Positions 16,282 through 24,285 of a stretch of DNA of 64,000 bases are shown here, in pieces; within the stretch, counting starts at the first letter, position 1, and each line of letters opens with the position of its first letter. A model generated the notes under the pieces. The model had not been told where the DNA came from. It saw only the letters and a program-made list of their open reading frames with translations, and did no database searches. The position numbers and the translations under genes are program-made. The stretch comes from JANPPS01 sp043758105 (GTDB lineage: Bacteria; Pseudomonadota; Alphaproteobacteria; Acetobacterales; Acetobacteraceae), in contig JAYVOF010000248.1 in assembly GCA_043758105.1 (NCBI GenBank), forward strand, positions 1-64,000, given 5' to 3'.

Positions 16282-17724
16282 CTATTCCGCCGCCACGGCC
16301 ATAGCATGCTGCAGGGCGGTTTCCTGCATATAAGTGTGCATCCGCGCCGCCGCGTCCCGTCCGTCGCGGATGGCCCAGACCACGAGGCTCGCGCCGCGCA
16401 CGATGTCGCCGGCGGCGAACACGCCGGGCATCGCGGTCATTTGCGTGCGGTGATCGACCTTGAGCGTGCCCCACCGGCTCACCTCGAGCCCCGGCTGATC
16501 CCATAATTGGGGCAAATTTTCCGGGTCGAAGCCCAGCGCCTTCACCACCAAATCGGCCTCCAGGTTGAAATGGCTGTCCGCCGGTTCGATCGATTGGCGG
16601 CCGGAGCTGTCGGGCATGCCCAACCGCATCCGTTGAACGCGCACCCCGGTCACGTGCCCGTCACCGAGGAACGCCTCGGGCGCCGAGAGCCAGACGAAAT
16701 TGACCCCCTCCTCCTCGGCATTCTTCACCTCACGCATCGAGCCCGGCATGTTCGCCTTGTCCCGGCGATACAGGCACGACACCTGAGCGGCACCCTGGCG
16801 GACGGCGGTGCGCACGCAATCCATGGCCGTGTCGCCGCCGCCGATCACGACGACGCGCTTGCCCTCGGCATTCAGCGCGCCGCTGTCGAATTCCGGGACG
16901 GAATCGCCCAAGCCCTGGCGGTTGCTGGCGGTGAGGTAGCTCATCGCCGGCACGATGCCCGGCAGGCCGGAGCCCGGGCCGCCGATGTCGCGCGCCTTAT
17001 ACACGCCGGTCGCGATCAACACGCTATCATGCCGGGCCCGCAGCTCGGCAAAGCTGAGATCCCGTCCGAGTTCCACGCCGAGGTGGAACTCGATGCCGCC
17101 CTCCTCCAGCAGCTTCCAGCGGCGCAGCACGATGTCTTTTTCGAGTTTGAACCCCGGGATACCATAGATCATCAGGCCGCCGACGCGGTCATACCGGTCA
17201 TAGACATGCACCTGATACCCCCGGGTCCGCAGCCGCTCGGCCGCCGCGAGGCCGCCGGGGCCGGCCCCGATGATGCCGACGGATTGCGGGCGCTCCTGCC
17301 GCGGGGCAGGGGGCTTTACCCAGCCCTGCTCCCAGGCGTGATCCGTGATGAACCGCTCGACGGCACCGATGGTGACGCTTTCGAAGTCCTTTTCGATCAC
17401 GCAATTGCCCTCACACAGCCGGTCTTGCGGGCAGATGCGTCCACAAATCTCGGGGAAGGTGTTGGTGGCGCTGCTGACCTCGTACGCTTCTTGCAGGCGA
17501 TTTTCGGCCGTAAGCTTCAGCCAGTCCGGGATGTTGTTGCCGAGCGGGCAATGCACTTGGCAGAACGGCACGCCGCATTGGCTGCAGCGGCTCGCCTGCG
17601 AACCGGCGAGCGCCGGGTCGAAATCCTGGTAGATCTCGGCGAAATCCTCGCGCCGCATGGAAATGGCCCGTTTCGGCGGCGATTGCTGCGGCAACCGGAC
17701 GAATTGCAGCATTTTGTCGGCCAT
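16282..17724 (-). CDS. gltD: Glutamate synthase small subunit
   Basis: A 480-aa NADPH-dependent FAD/Fe-S reductase that feeds electrons to GltB. The N-terminal Fe-S domain shows CSQCGVPFCQVHCPLGNNIPDW and CGRICPQDRLCEGNC. The FAD Rossmann motif is GIIGAGPGGLAAAERL and the NADPH motif VVVIGGGDTAMDC. The ATG at 17724 follows GGAGGGC at good spacing and gives the normal family length; an upstream in-frame extension to 17805 has no support. It is the first gene of the operon, upstream of the DUF2059 gene and gltB. The leader contains a 10-bp palindrome (ACTGATCAGT, 17804-17813) that could be an operator. Confidence 0.97.
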   Translation of the reverse strand: MADKMLQFVRLPQQSPPKRAISMRREDFAEIYQDFDPALAGSQASRCSQCGVPFCQVHCPLGNNIPDWLKLTAENRLQEAYEVSSATNTFPEICGRICPQDRLCEGNCVIEKDFESVTIGAVERFITDHAWEQGWVKPPAPRQERPQSVGIIGAGPGGLAAAERLRTRGYQVHVYDRYDRVGGLMIYGIPGFKLEKDIVLRRWKLLEEGGIEFHLGVELGRDLSFAELRARHDSVLIATGVYKARDIGGPGSGLPGIVPAMSYLTASNRQGLGDSVPEFDSGALNAEGKRVVVIGGGDTAMDCVRTAVRQGAAQVSCLYRRDKANMPGSMREVKNAEEEGVNFVWLSAPEAFLGDGHVTGVRVQRMRLGMPDSSGRQSIEPADSHFNLEADLVVKALGFDPENLPQLWDQPGLEVSRWGTLKVDHRTQMTAMPGVFAAGDIVRGASLVVWAIRDGRDAAARMHTYMQETALQHAMAVAAE

Positions 17725-17902
17725 AGCTTCGCCCTCCGGATGCGGTCCCGCGTTGATGCGCGACACATAAGGTCTTTTCCTCGGTTTGGCGAGTCCCAAA
17801 AACACTGATCAGTCAGCTATTCTGCCATAATATAGACGCCAACATACACCATTGCATAAAGAGACCGGACCTAGGCGGCATAATATATCCGTATCGGTCC
17901 TA

Positions 17903-18853
17903 TCAAGCGGGAATCTCCTCCCGCTTGCCGCCTCCCTGGCGGTAACGGTCCAGATAGTCCGGCACGATCAGCTCGACCGGCGTGGCGGTAATCCCGAGAT
18001 CCGCCAACCCCAGCGCGCCAGGTGCCACCACGTTATCTTGCTGCAGCAACGACAGCTGATCCCGCGTGAATGGCTTGCCCGGCACCAACTCGCCGATGCG
18101 CGCCTGAATCCGGGCCAGGCCCATCGGCATCTCCAGCAAGAACCGCTTTCGCCGGGTTTCTTGCAAAATCCAGACCAGGATGTCCCGGAAACTCCAAACT
18201 CGCGGCCCGCCTAGCTCATATAGGTGTCCCGCGCACTCAGGGCGCGCCAGCACCGCCATCACGGCGTCCGCCACATCGCCCACATAGACCGGCTGAAACT
18301 TGGTATCCCCCGCGATCACCGGCATCACCGGCGAATACATCGCCATGGCCCCGAACCGATTGAAAAACTGATCCTCGGCGCCGAACACCAGCGAGGGACG
18401 AAGGATCGTAACGCCGGGCAGGGCCGCGCGCATCTGCGCCTCCCCCTCCGCCTTGCCGCGCGCATACAGGCTCGGGCTATCGGCACTGGCCCCGATGGCG
18501 GACACGTGCACCACCCGCTTCACCGCCGCCGCCGCCGCCGCCCGCGCGATCCGCCCCGCCCCTTCACCCTGCACGCGCATAAAATCGCCGGCGCGCTGTT
18601 CGGTGAGGATGCCGACGAGGTTCACCACCACATCGGCGCCCTCCACCGCGCGCGCGACCGTCGCCTCGTTGCCCAATGAAACATAGAGCGGCACGACCTG
18701 ACCCACCCGCCCGGTGACCATCAGCCCCTTCACCGCCTCGGTATTCCGCCCCGCGACCCGCACGACATGGCCCTGCGCCGCGAGCCGTTTCACGACGTAA
18801 CGGCCGATAAATCCGCTGCCGCCAAAGACTGTTGCTACACTGCGCGTGGCCAT
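17903..18853 (-). CDS. NDUFA9-like NAD(P)-binding reductase (complex I-associated 39-kDa type)
   Basis: A 316-aa short-chain-dehydrogenase-like protein with the Rossmann motif VFGGSGFIGRYVV at residues 9-21, VVNLVGIL, and HVSAIGASADSPSLYARGKAEGE with the Tyr-x-x-x-Lys-like pair. It belongs to the atypical SDR group close to the mitochondrial NDUFA9 subunit and common as a single gene in alphaproteobacteria. The role is probably complex I assembly or quinone-linked metabolism, inferred from family only. Separated from gltD by about 180 bp of relatively AT-rich DNA with no other gene. Confidence 0.88.
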   Translation of the reverse strand: MATRSVATVFGGSGFIGRYVVKRLAAQGHVVRVAGRNTEAVKGLMVTGRVGQVVPLYVSLGNEATVARAVEGADVVVNLVGILTEQRAGDFMRVQGEGAGRIARAAAAAAVKRVVHVSAIGASADSPSLYARGKAEGEAQMRAALPGVTILRPSLVFGAEDQFFNRFGAMAMYSPVMPVIAGDTKFQPVYVGDVADAVMAVLARPECAGHLYELGGPRVWSFRDILVWILQETRRKRFLLEMPMGLARIQARIGELVPGKPFTRDQLSLLQQDNVVAPGALGLADLGITATPVELIVPDYLDRYRQGGGKREEIPA

Positions 18854-18981
18854 GGGTGCTCTCCGTATCGTCGCCTCCTACTATGCGTCGAAACCGGGGG
18901 CCTCAAGGGGGCCGGGCGACACCGGTCGTTTCCCACTCATCAGGCATGCTATATTACTGAGCATGGCTGACGAATTCGTGC

Positions 18982-19411
18982 CCCGCCTCGATCGATCGAG
19001 GTGGCCCGGTGAAGCTGTCTTTTTTTCGGAGTGCCGCGCCTGCCGCGCCTTGCGCCACCTCATATCGCGCCGGACAATGGAGTGCAGATCGCATCCCTGC
19101 TGGACCTTGCGGGAACCAAGGCAAACGTGGTGCAGCTCCGAGCCGAGGCAAAAGACTACCAAGACATCGACGCCCTGATTGAAGACGGTCGGATCGACCT
19201 GCCGACCGCTCTGGCTGGCGCGCAAGCCCGTTACGGCCAGCACTTCAATCCGCAGAATGCGCTGAAGGCGCTGTCATTCTTCGATGACGGCAACCTGCGC
19301 CGCCTGACGAAGGCGACCAGGGACCGTCTCGCACAGGCAGTTCGCGAGGTGGACCTCGACCGCTTGCCAACGATCGAACCTCCCGCCCCTCTACGCCGCC
19401 TTTCCCAATGA
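18982..19411 (+). pseudogene. Remnant of AbiEii-like nucleotidyltransferase, truncated and frameshifted
   Basis: Residues from 19031 on (GVPRLPRLAP ... NGVQIASLLDLAGTKA ... RAEAKDYQDIDALI ... LKALSFFDDGNL) match the C-terminal half of AbiEii/AbiGii-type nucleotidyltransferases. The preceding frame reads DRGGPVKLSFF up to a run of seven T at 19020-19026. Deleting one T would fuse the two into VKLSFFGVPRLPR, so the gene carries a +1 frameshift in a homopolymer. The N-terminal catalytic half with the nucleotidyltransferase motif is missing upstream. In intact systems this is the toxin-like partner. The stop overlaps the start of the next small gene (ATGA). Confidence 0.7.
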
Positions 19412-19698
19412 AGGCGATCCCCTTCAACCCCGAGACGGAGGCCGTCGCGCGCCGGGTGATCTGGTTTGAAGATCCCGCCGAGGCGCTGCGCGACCCGATC
19501 CGCTTCATGGCTTACGCGATGAAGCACGCTACCCATGACGACATGCAGGCGCTGCGCCGCTATGTATTCGATGCGGATCTTTGCGAAGTGCTGGACAAAG
19601 CGCCGCCAGGTATTATCGATCCGCGGTCCTGGGCCTTTTGGAACAACAAAATGGGCCGCTTTCCGGCACCGCCTATGCCAGAGCGCACCTTCGCGTAA
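19408..19698 (+). CDS. Small companion protein of the nucleotidyltransferase locus
   Basis: A 96-aa acidic/aromatic protein (ETEAVARRVIWFEDPAEALRDPIRFMAYAMKH ... ALRRYVF ... LDKAPPGIIDPRSWAFWNNKMGR). This type of protein is often coded next to nucleotidyltransferase toxin-like genes and is presumably the antitoxin or regulatory partner. It looks intact: good codon use and a normal end. It is translationally coupled (ATGA overlap) to the degraded nucleotidyltransferase. It has no transmembrane region or recognisable DNA-binding motif. Function is inferred from neighbourhood only. Confidence 0.7.
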   Translation: MKAIPFNPETEAVARRVIWFEDPAEALRDPIRFMAYAMKHATHDDMQALRRYVFDADLCEVLDKAPPGIIDPRSWAFWNNKMGRFPAPPMPERTFA

Positions 19699-19738
19699 GA
19701 AGCGTTTGGCATTATGGCGGCGAAGTAGCAGCCGAGAT

Positions 19739-20062
19739 TCAGCCAGATTTCTCATTGCGCGGAATCACCGAGCCAATTACAATCGTTTCGTAATCAAGAC
19801 ATGAGCGGTTCACATGAAGCCTGCGGAGGTCATCAGGGTCGCTTTTCATCCATTCCGCGAGCGACAGGCGCTTCGCTGGCAGGACGCCGAGCGAAAGAGG
19901 ATCGAAGTCGACGCTGAGACAGACAGTCTTCGTCGACGCTTGCCGATACGGCTGCTGCAGCAAGGGGGCCGCGCTCTTTTTTGGTGAACTGCCGCGCCGC
20001 TCGCCGACTTCGATGGTCGGCCCTTGACGCCCACAGCCCACGGCGCTACCCAGCCGCTCCAC
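19739..20062 (-). CDS. Possible small or remnant gene beside tRNA-Leu
   Basis: The 373-bp stretch 19699-20071 holds no clear gene. The best candidate is a minus-strand frame of up to 107 aa whose C-terminal part (VDFDPLSLGVLPAKRLSLAEWMKSD ... RRLHVNR) reads like real protein, while its N-terminal part (Gly/Arg/Ser-rich) does not. It may be the tail of a degraded gene. I do not recognise it and give it low weight. Confidence 0.25.
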   Translation of the reverse strand: MERLGSAVGCGRQGPTIEVGERRGSSPKKSAAPLLQQPYRQASTKTVCLSVDFDPLSLGVLPAKRLSLAEWMKSDPDDLRRLHVNRSCLDYETIVIGSVIPRNEKSG

Positions 20063-20071
20063 CGCACGGTT

Positions 20072-20158
20072 GCCCAGGTGGCGGAATTGGTAGACGCGCA
20101 GGTTTCAGGTACCTGTAACCGCAAGGTTGTGAAAGTTCGAGTCTTTTCCTGGGCACCA
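20072..20158 (+). tRNA. tRNA-Leu(CAG)
   Basis: An 87-nt class II tRNA. Acceptor stem GCCCAGG/CCTGGGC, D-arm GGCGGAATTGGTAGACGC, anticodon arm CAGGT-TTCAGGT-ACCTG with anticodon CAG (reads CUG), a long variable arm (AACCGCAAGGTT), and T-arm GAAAG-TTCGAGT-CTTTT. Discriminator A and an encoded CCA. It lies 22 bp upstream of the RNase D-like gene. Confidence 0.95.
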
Positions 20159-20179
20159 CCCCTCTCCTGACGGGCCAAA

Positions 20180-20824
20180 TTGACAACGCAATTCAGCCCG
20201 GCGGGCGCCATTCACTTGCATCAGCATGATCTGCCGGACGGGCTCTCGCTCGGTCCGGTCGTGGCGGTCGATACCGAGACCATGGGCCTCAACCCGCATC
20301 GGGACCGCCTCTGTCTCGTGCAGCTTTCGGCCGGTAATGGCGTGGCGCATCTTGTGCAAATCGTGCCGAAACGGTTCGGCGGCGTGGCGGCGCCCAACCT
20401 CGCCCGCCTCATGGCCGACCCGGCAGTCACCAAGCTCATGCATTTCGCCCGGTTCGACGTGGCCGTGCTGCAACACGCGCTCGGCGTTACCGTCGGCCCC
20501 ACCAAATGCACCAAGATCGCGGCCAAACTCGTCCGCACCTTCACCGACCGGCATGGCCTCAAGGACCTCTGCCGCGAGCTGATCGGGGTCGAAGTGTCGA
20601 AGCAACAGCAAACCAGTGATTGGGGTGCCGCCGACCTCACCCCGGAACAGCTCGCCTACGCCGCGTCCGACGTGCTGTATCTGCACGCCCTTTGGGCCAA
20701 GCTCGAGGCGCTGCTTATCCGCGAACAGCGGCTGGAATTGGCCCAAGCCTGCTTCGATTTCCTGCCCACGCGCTGCCGGCTGGACTTGCTCGGCTATGAG
20801 ACGCCAGACATCTTCGCACATTAG
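20180..20824 (+). CDS. Short RNase D-like 3'-5' exoribonuclease
   Basis: A 214-aa DEDDy exonuclease. Exo I is VAVDTETMG (Asp31, Glu33), Exo II is HFARFDVAVL, and Exo III is YAASDVLYLH with the catalytic Tyr and Asp. It lacks the HRDC domains of E. coli RNase D, as is common for the short alphaproteobacterial form, and probably trims tRNA or other RNA 3' ends. The TTG at 20180 is the apparent start; no ATG precedes the conserved region. It follows tRNA-Leu closely, so it may be read from the tRNA promoter. Confidence 0.88.
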   Translation: MTTQFSPAGAIHLHQHDLPDGLSLGPVVAVDTETMGLNPHRDRLCLVQLSAGNGVAHLVQIVPKRFGGVAAPNLARLMADPAVTKLMHFARFDVAVLQHALGVTVGPTKCTKIAAKLVRTFTDRHGLKDLCRELIGVEVSKQQQTSDWGAADLTPEQLAYAASDVLYLHALWAKLEALLIREQRLELAQACFDFLPTRCRLDLLGYETPDIFAH

Positions 20825-20890
20825 TTTTGTTACAATCGGTCACCCCGCCTTGGTTGACCCTCCCCGTGCACCCGCTCATACAAGGGCGTC

Positions 20891-21886
20891 ATGGCTGCCC
20901 TGTCCCCCTTCGCCATTCCTGACATGGCCCACACCGATGCCGAGGTCGGCCGTGCGGTCCTAGCGGCCGAGGCTGCGGGCTTGCGGGCACTCGGCACCAC
21001 CCTCGGTGCCCCGTTTTCGTCCGCCGTCCAGTGCCTCGCGGACTGCGCCGGGCGGGTCGTGGTGTCCGGCATCGGCAAGTCCGGCCATGTCGGGCGCAAG
21101 ATCGCCGCCACCTTCGCCTCCACCGGCACGCCCGCGCTGTTCGTCCATCCGGCCGAGGCCTCGCATGGTGATCTCGGCATGGTGCTGCCGGGTGACGCGG
21201 TGCTGGCCCTCTCTAATAGTGGGGAGACGGCGGAGCTTGCGGATATCGTGGCGCATGCCCGCCGGTTCGGCCTGCCGCTGATCGCCATCACCGGACGGGC
21301 GGACTCGGCCCTGGCGCGCGCCGCCGACGTTCTGTTGCTGCTGCCGCCATCACCGGAGGCGTGTCCCATGGGGCTCGCGCCGACCACCAGCACCACCATG
21401 CAACTGGCGCTGGGCGATGCGCTGGCCGTCGCCCTGCTGACCCGGCGTGGGTTCACGGCGACCGATTTCTCGGTGAACCACCCCGGGGGCAAACTGGGCG
21501 CCCAATTGCGCATGGTGCGGGACCTGATGCATCGGGGTGATGCGGTGCCGCTCGCGCCCCGCACGCTCCGGATGGATCAGGCGCTGTTGATCATGACCGG
21601 CAAGGGCTTTGGCTGCGTCGGCGCGCTCGAGGCCGATGGCCGGCTGGCGGGGGTGCTCACGGACGGAGATTTGCGCCGGGCCATGGGGCCGGACCTGCTG
21701 ACGCGTAATGTGCAGGACGTGATGAATATCCATCCCCGCACCATCGGCCCGGACGCGTTGGCGGTGGACGCGCTCCGCGCCATGAACGCCGCACCCCGCC
21801 CGGTCACGAGCCTGTTTGTCACCGAGGCCGGCCGGCCCGTCGGCCTGCTGCATGTCCATGACCTGCTCCGCGCGGGTGTTGCATGA
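20891..21886 (+). CDS. kdsD: Arabinose-5-phosphate isomerase
   Basis: A 331-aa cytoplasmic enzyme converting ribulose-5-phosphate to arabinose-5-phosphate, the first committed step to Kdo for lipopolysaccharide. N-terminal SIS domain (VVSGIGKSGHVGRKIAATFASTGTPALFVHPAEASHGDLGMV, then LALSNSGETAEL), followed by two CBS domains (GFGCVGALEADGRLAGVLTDGDLRR and PVTSLFVTEAGRPVGLLHVHDLLRAG). It starts the LPS export cluster: its stop overlaps the lptC start (ATGA), which fits the usual kdsD-lptC-lptA-lptB order. Confidence 0.95.
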   Translation: MAALSPFAIPDMAHTDAEVGRAVLAAEAAGLRALGTTLGAPFSSAVQCLADCAGRVVVSGIGKSGHVGRKIAATFASTGTPALFVHPAEASHGDLGMVLPGDAVLALSNSGETAELADIVAHARRFGLPLIAITGRADSALARAADVLLLLPPSPEACPMGLAPTTSTTMQLALGDALAVALLTRRGFTATDFSVNHPGGKLGAQLRMVRDLMHRGDAVPLAPRTLRMDQALLIMTGKGFGCVGALEADGRLAGVLTDGDLRRAMGPDLLTRNVQDVMNIHPRTIGPDALAVDALRAMNAAPRPVTSLFVTEAGRPVGLLHVHDLLRAGVA

Positions 21887-22557
21887 GCGTGGCGCCCCTG
21901 GTTCGTCCGCCCCGGATCGAGCGGACGGGCTTGACCACCAAGGGCGGCAGCCTCCGCCGGGGGCCCAGCAGCGCTGGCATCGCCCGGCGCCGGGTCGTGG
22001 TGACGGGGACGAAATGGGCGCTGCCTGCGTTAGCGTTGCTGTTGTTGGCGTCCGTGGCGCTGTGGCCCGAATTCGCGCGGTTGCGGGACCAGGGCCGGGT
22101 CTCGTTCCGCCGCGCCTTCAATTTCGAGGCCGATAGCGGCAAGATGCGGGAGGCGCGGTATCGTGGCGTCGACGAGCGCGGCCGCCCCTATACGGTCACC
22201 GCGGACTGGGCGGTGCAGGCCGGGCCGCAGCGGGTCAATTTGTCTGAGCCGAAGGGCGATCTGCTACAGGATAGTGGCGGCTGGGTCATGATTCAGGCGC
22301 ATGATGGCGTGTTTATCCAGCACGCCGGGCAGCTTGATTTGTCGCATGACGTCGTGCTGTACCGCGATGACGGCACGGTGATGCGGACGCAGGCGGTGGC
22401 CATCGACGTGAAGAACGCGGCCGCCGCGACCGAGGAGCGCACCCATGCGGAGGGTCCGTTCGGCACGCTCGATTCGCAGGGGTTCACCTTGGTGGACAAG
22501 GGCGCCGCGATCCAGTTCTACGGTCCCGCCCATCTCGTGGTAAATCAGCAGAAATGA
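21883..22557 (+). CDS. lptC: LPS export ABC transporter periplasmic protein LptC
   Basis: A 224-aa inner-membrane anchored protein with one helix (ALPALALLLLASVALW, about residues 47-62) and a periplasmic beta-jellyroll region (ARYRGVDERGRPYTVTADWAVQ; later LSHDVVLYRDDGTVMRTQ). LptC takes LPS from LptBFG and passes it to LptA. Sequence divergence is normal for LptC. Coupled by 4-bp overlaps to kdsD and lptA. Confidence 0.9.
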   Translation: MSVAPLVRPPRIERTGLTTKGGSLRRGPSSAGIARRRVVVTGTKWALPALALLLLASVALWPEFARLRDQGRVSFRRAFNFEADSGKMREARYRGVDERGRPYTVTADWAVQAGPQRVNLSEPKGDLLQDSGGWVMIQAHDGVFIQHAGQLDLSHDVVLYRDDGTVMRTQAVAIDVKNAAAATEERTHAEGPFGTLDSQGFTLVDKGAAIQFYGPAHLVVNQQK

Positions 22558-23513
22558 AATATTGGCTTTATGTTGGCGTGGTGCTCGCCGGTGCGCCCGG
22601 GCTTTCCCACGCGTCGGCGCAGGGCATCGACATGTCGAAGGGCGGTTCGGTCGATGTGACCGCGCGCGACGGGATGGAATGGCGGCAGAACGAACAGGTG
22701 GTGATCGCCAATGGCGACGCGCGCGCTGTCCGTGGCGACGTGACGGTGACGGCCGACCGGCTGATTGCGCATTACCGGCGCAAGGCCGCGGCAGCTGGCG
22801 CGCCGGCTGCCGCTCCCGCCCCCACCTCGATCCCCGCTACGGCGGGGGCGGACACCGGCAGCAATGAAATCTATCGGCTGGAAGCGATGGGGCACGTTCA
22901 CATCTTCACCGCGACCGACCTCGCCGTGGGTGACCGCGCCATCTACGACATTGACCAGGCGCTGCTGCTGATGACGGGGACGGGTCTCAAGATCACCACG
23001 CCGCAGCAGATTTTGACGGCGCGGGACAGCATGGAGTATTATTCGCAGAAGCACATGTCGGTCGGCCGCGGCCTGGCCACGGTGACGACGGCGGATGGCC
23101 GCCGGCTCTCCGGCGATACGCTCGTGGGCTATACGGTGCCCGATGCGCCCGGCGCGAAACCTGCGGAACCGAAACCGGTGAAAGCGGCGGCCAAGCCCGG
23201 CGCGGACCCGCTGCAATCTTCGGGTAAGCTGCAGCGGGTCGAGGCGTTCGGACACGTGGAGGTGCGGACCGCAACCGAGACGTTCCGCGGTCAGCGCGGC
23301 GTGTATGTGGCGGATACGCAAATCGCACGGCTGGCCGGGGACGTGCACGTGACGCGCGGACAGAACCAGCTGAATGGCGATGAGGCGCTGATCAACATGA
23401 AGACGGGCATCTATACGCTGAGCCGCGCGCCCGGCGGGCGGGTAGAGGGTCTGGTCGTGCCGAACGACACGTCGATGAACAGCGATAAATCCAAGCCGGC
23501 CAGCCCCAGATGA
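22554..23513 (+). CDS. lptA: LPS transport periplasmic protein LptA (OstA-like)
   Basis: A 319-aa exported protein: signal peptide to about residue 23 (ending SHASAQ), then OstA-type beta repeats (VDVTARDGMEWRQNEQVVIANGDARAVRGDVTVTADRLIAHYR and later EAFGHVEVRTATETFRGQRGVYV). It bridges the periplasm in LPS export. It is longer than E. coli LptA (185 aa) because of a Pro/Ala linker at about 80-100 and an inserted region of about 80 residues before the second OstA-like part. Coupled to lptC and lptB by ATGA overlaps. Confidence 0.9.
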   Translation: MKYWLYVGVVLAGAPGLSHASAQGIDMSKGGSVDVTARDGMEWRQNEQVVIANGDARAVRGDVTVTADRLIAHYRRKAAAAGAPAAAPAPTSIPATAGADTGSNEIYRLEAMGHVHIFTATDLAVGDRAIYDIDQALLLMTGTGLKITTPQQILTARDSMEYYSQKHMSVGRGLATVTTADGRRLSGDTLVGYTVPDAPGAKPAEPKPVKAAAKPGADPLQSSGKLQRVEAFGHVEVRTATETFRGQRGVYVADTQIARLAGDVHVTRGQNQLNGDEALINMKTGIYTLSRAPGGRVEGLVVPNDTSMNSDKSKPASPR

Positions 23514-24262
23514 CGGACCCGTTGCGGGTGGTGCCGGGGGCGGCCGGATTGGTGGCGACGGCGGTCGGTAAGACCTATAAAAAACGGCCGGTGGTGCGCA
23601 ACGTCACGATCCACGTCCGCCGCGGGGAGGCGGTGGGGTTGCTCGGCCCGAATGGTGCCGGCAAGACGACGACGTTCTACATGATCGTGGGCCTGGTCCG
23701 GCCCGATACGGGCGCCATCAGCCTCGATGGCCATGATATCACCGGGCTGCCGATGTACCGGCGGGCGCGGCTGGGGATCGGCTATCTGCCGCAGGAGGCC
23801 AGCGTGTTCCGCGGCCTCAATGTCGAGCAGAACATCATGGCGGCGCTCGAGGTGGTGGAGCCGGACCATGGCCGCCGGGCGATGATGGTGGATGAGTTGC
23901 TGACGGAGTTCGGCATCGGCCATTTGCGCCGCACGCCGTCGCTGGCGCTGTCGGGCGGGGAGCGGCGCCGGGTGGAGATCGCCCGGGCGCTGGCGTCCCA
24001 ACCCGGTTATATTCTGTTGGACGAGCCGCTGGCCGGCATCGACCCGATTGCGGTCGGTGAGATCCGTGACCTGGTCGGCCATCTGAAGGACCGCGGCATC
24101 GGGGTGCTGATCACCGATCATAACGTCCGGGAAACGCTGGAGATTATCGACCGCGCCTATATCATGCATGACGGGCAGGTGCTGATGGAGGGCCGTCCCG
24201 ATGAAGTGGTGGCGCATGAGGACGTGCGGCGGGTGTATCTCGGTGAGAGGTTTAGCCTTTAG
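23510..24262 (+). CDS. lptB: LPS export ABC transporter ATPase LptB
   Basis: A 250-aa ATPase that powers LptFG extraction of LPS. Walker A GPNGAGKTTT, Q-loop PQEASVFRGL, signature LSGGERRRVEIARAL, Walker B YILLDEPLAGIDP, H-loop TDHNVRETL. Overlaps the end of lptA. No lptF or lptG is in this window, so the membrane subunits are coded elsewhere, as is usual. Confidence 0.96.
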   Translation: MTDPLRVVPGAAGLVATAVGKTYKKRPVVRNVTIHVRRGEAVGLLGPNGAGKTTTFYMIVGLVRPDTGAISLDGHDITGLPMYRRARLGIGYLPQEASVFRGLNVEQNIMAALEVVEPDHGRRAMMVDELLTEFGIGHLRRTPSLALSGGERRRVEIARALASQPGYILLDEPLAGIDPIAVGEIRDLVGHLKDRGIGVLITDHNVRETLEIIDRAYIMHDGQVLMEGRPDEVVAHEDVRRVYLGERFSL

Positions 24263-24285
24263 ACTTTTGATGTAGTCTGTTTGTC

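Noticed and set aside
16507..17808. 433-codon plus-strand frame
   Set aside because: Antisense to gltD and rich in His/Arg/Ala; no domain.
24261..24278. Short AGACT/AGTCT inverted repeat between lptB and rpoN
   Set aside because: Only five base pairs, too weak to call a terminator or operator.
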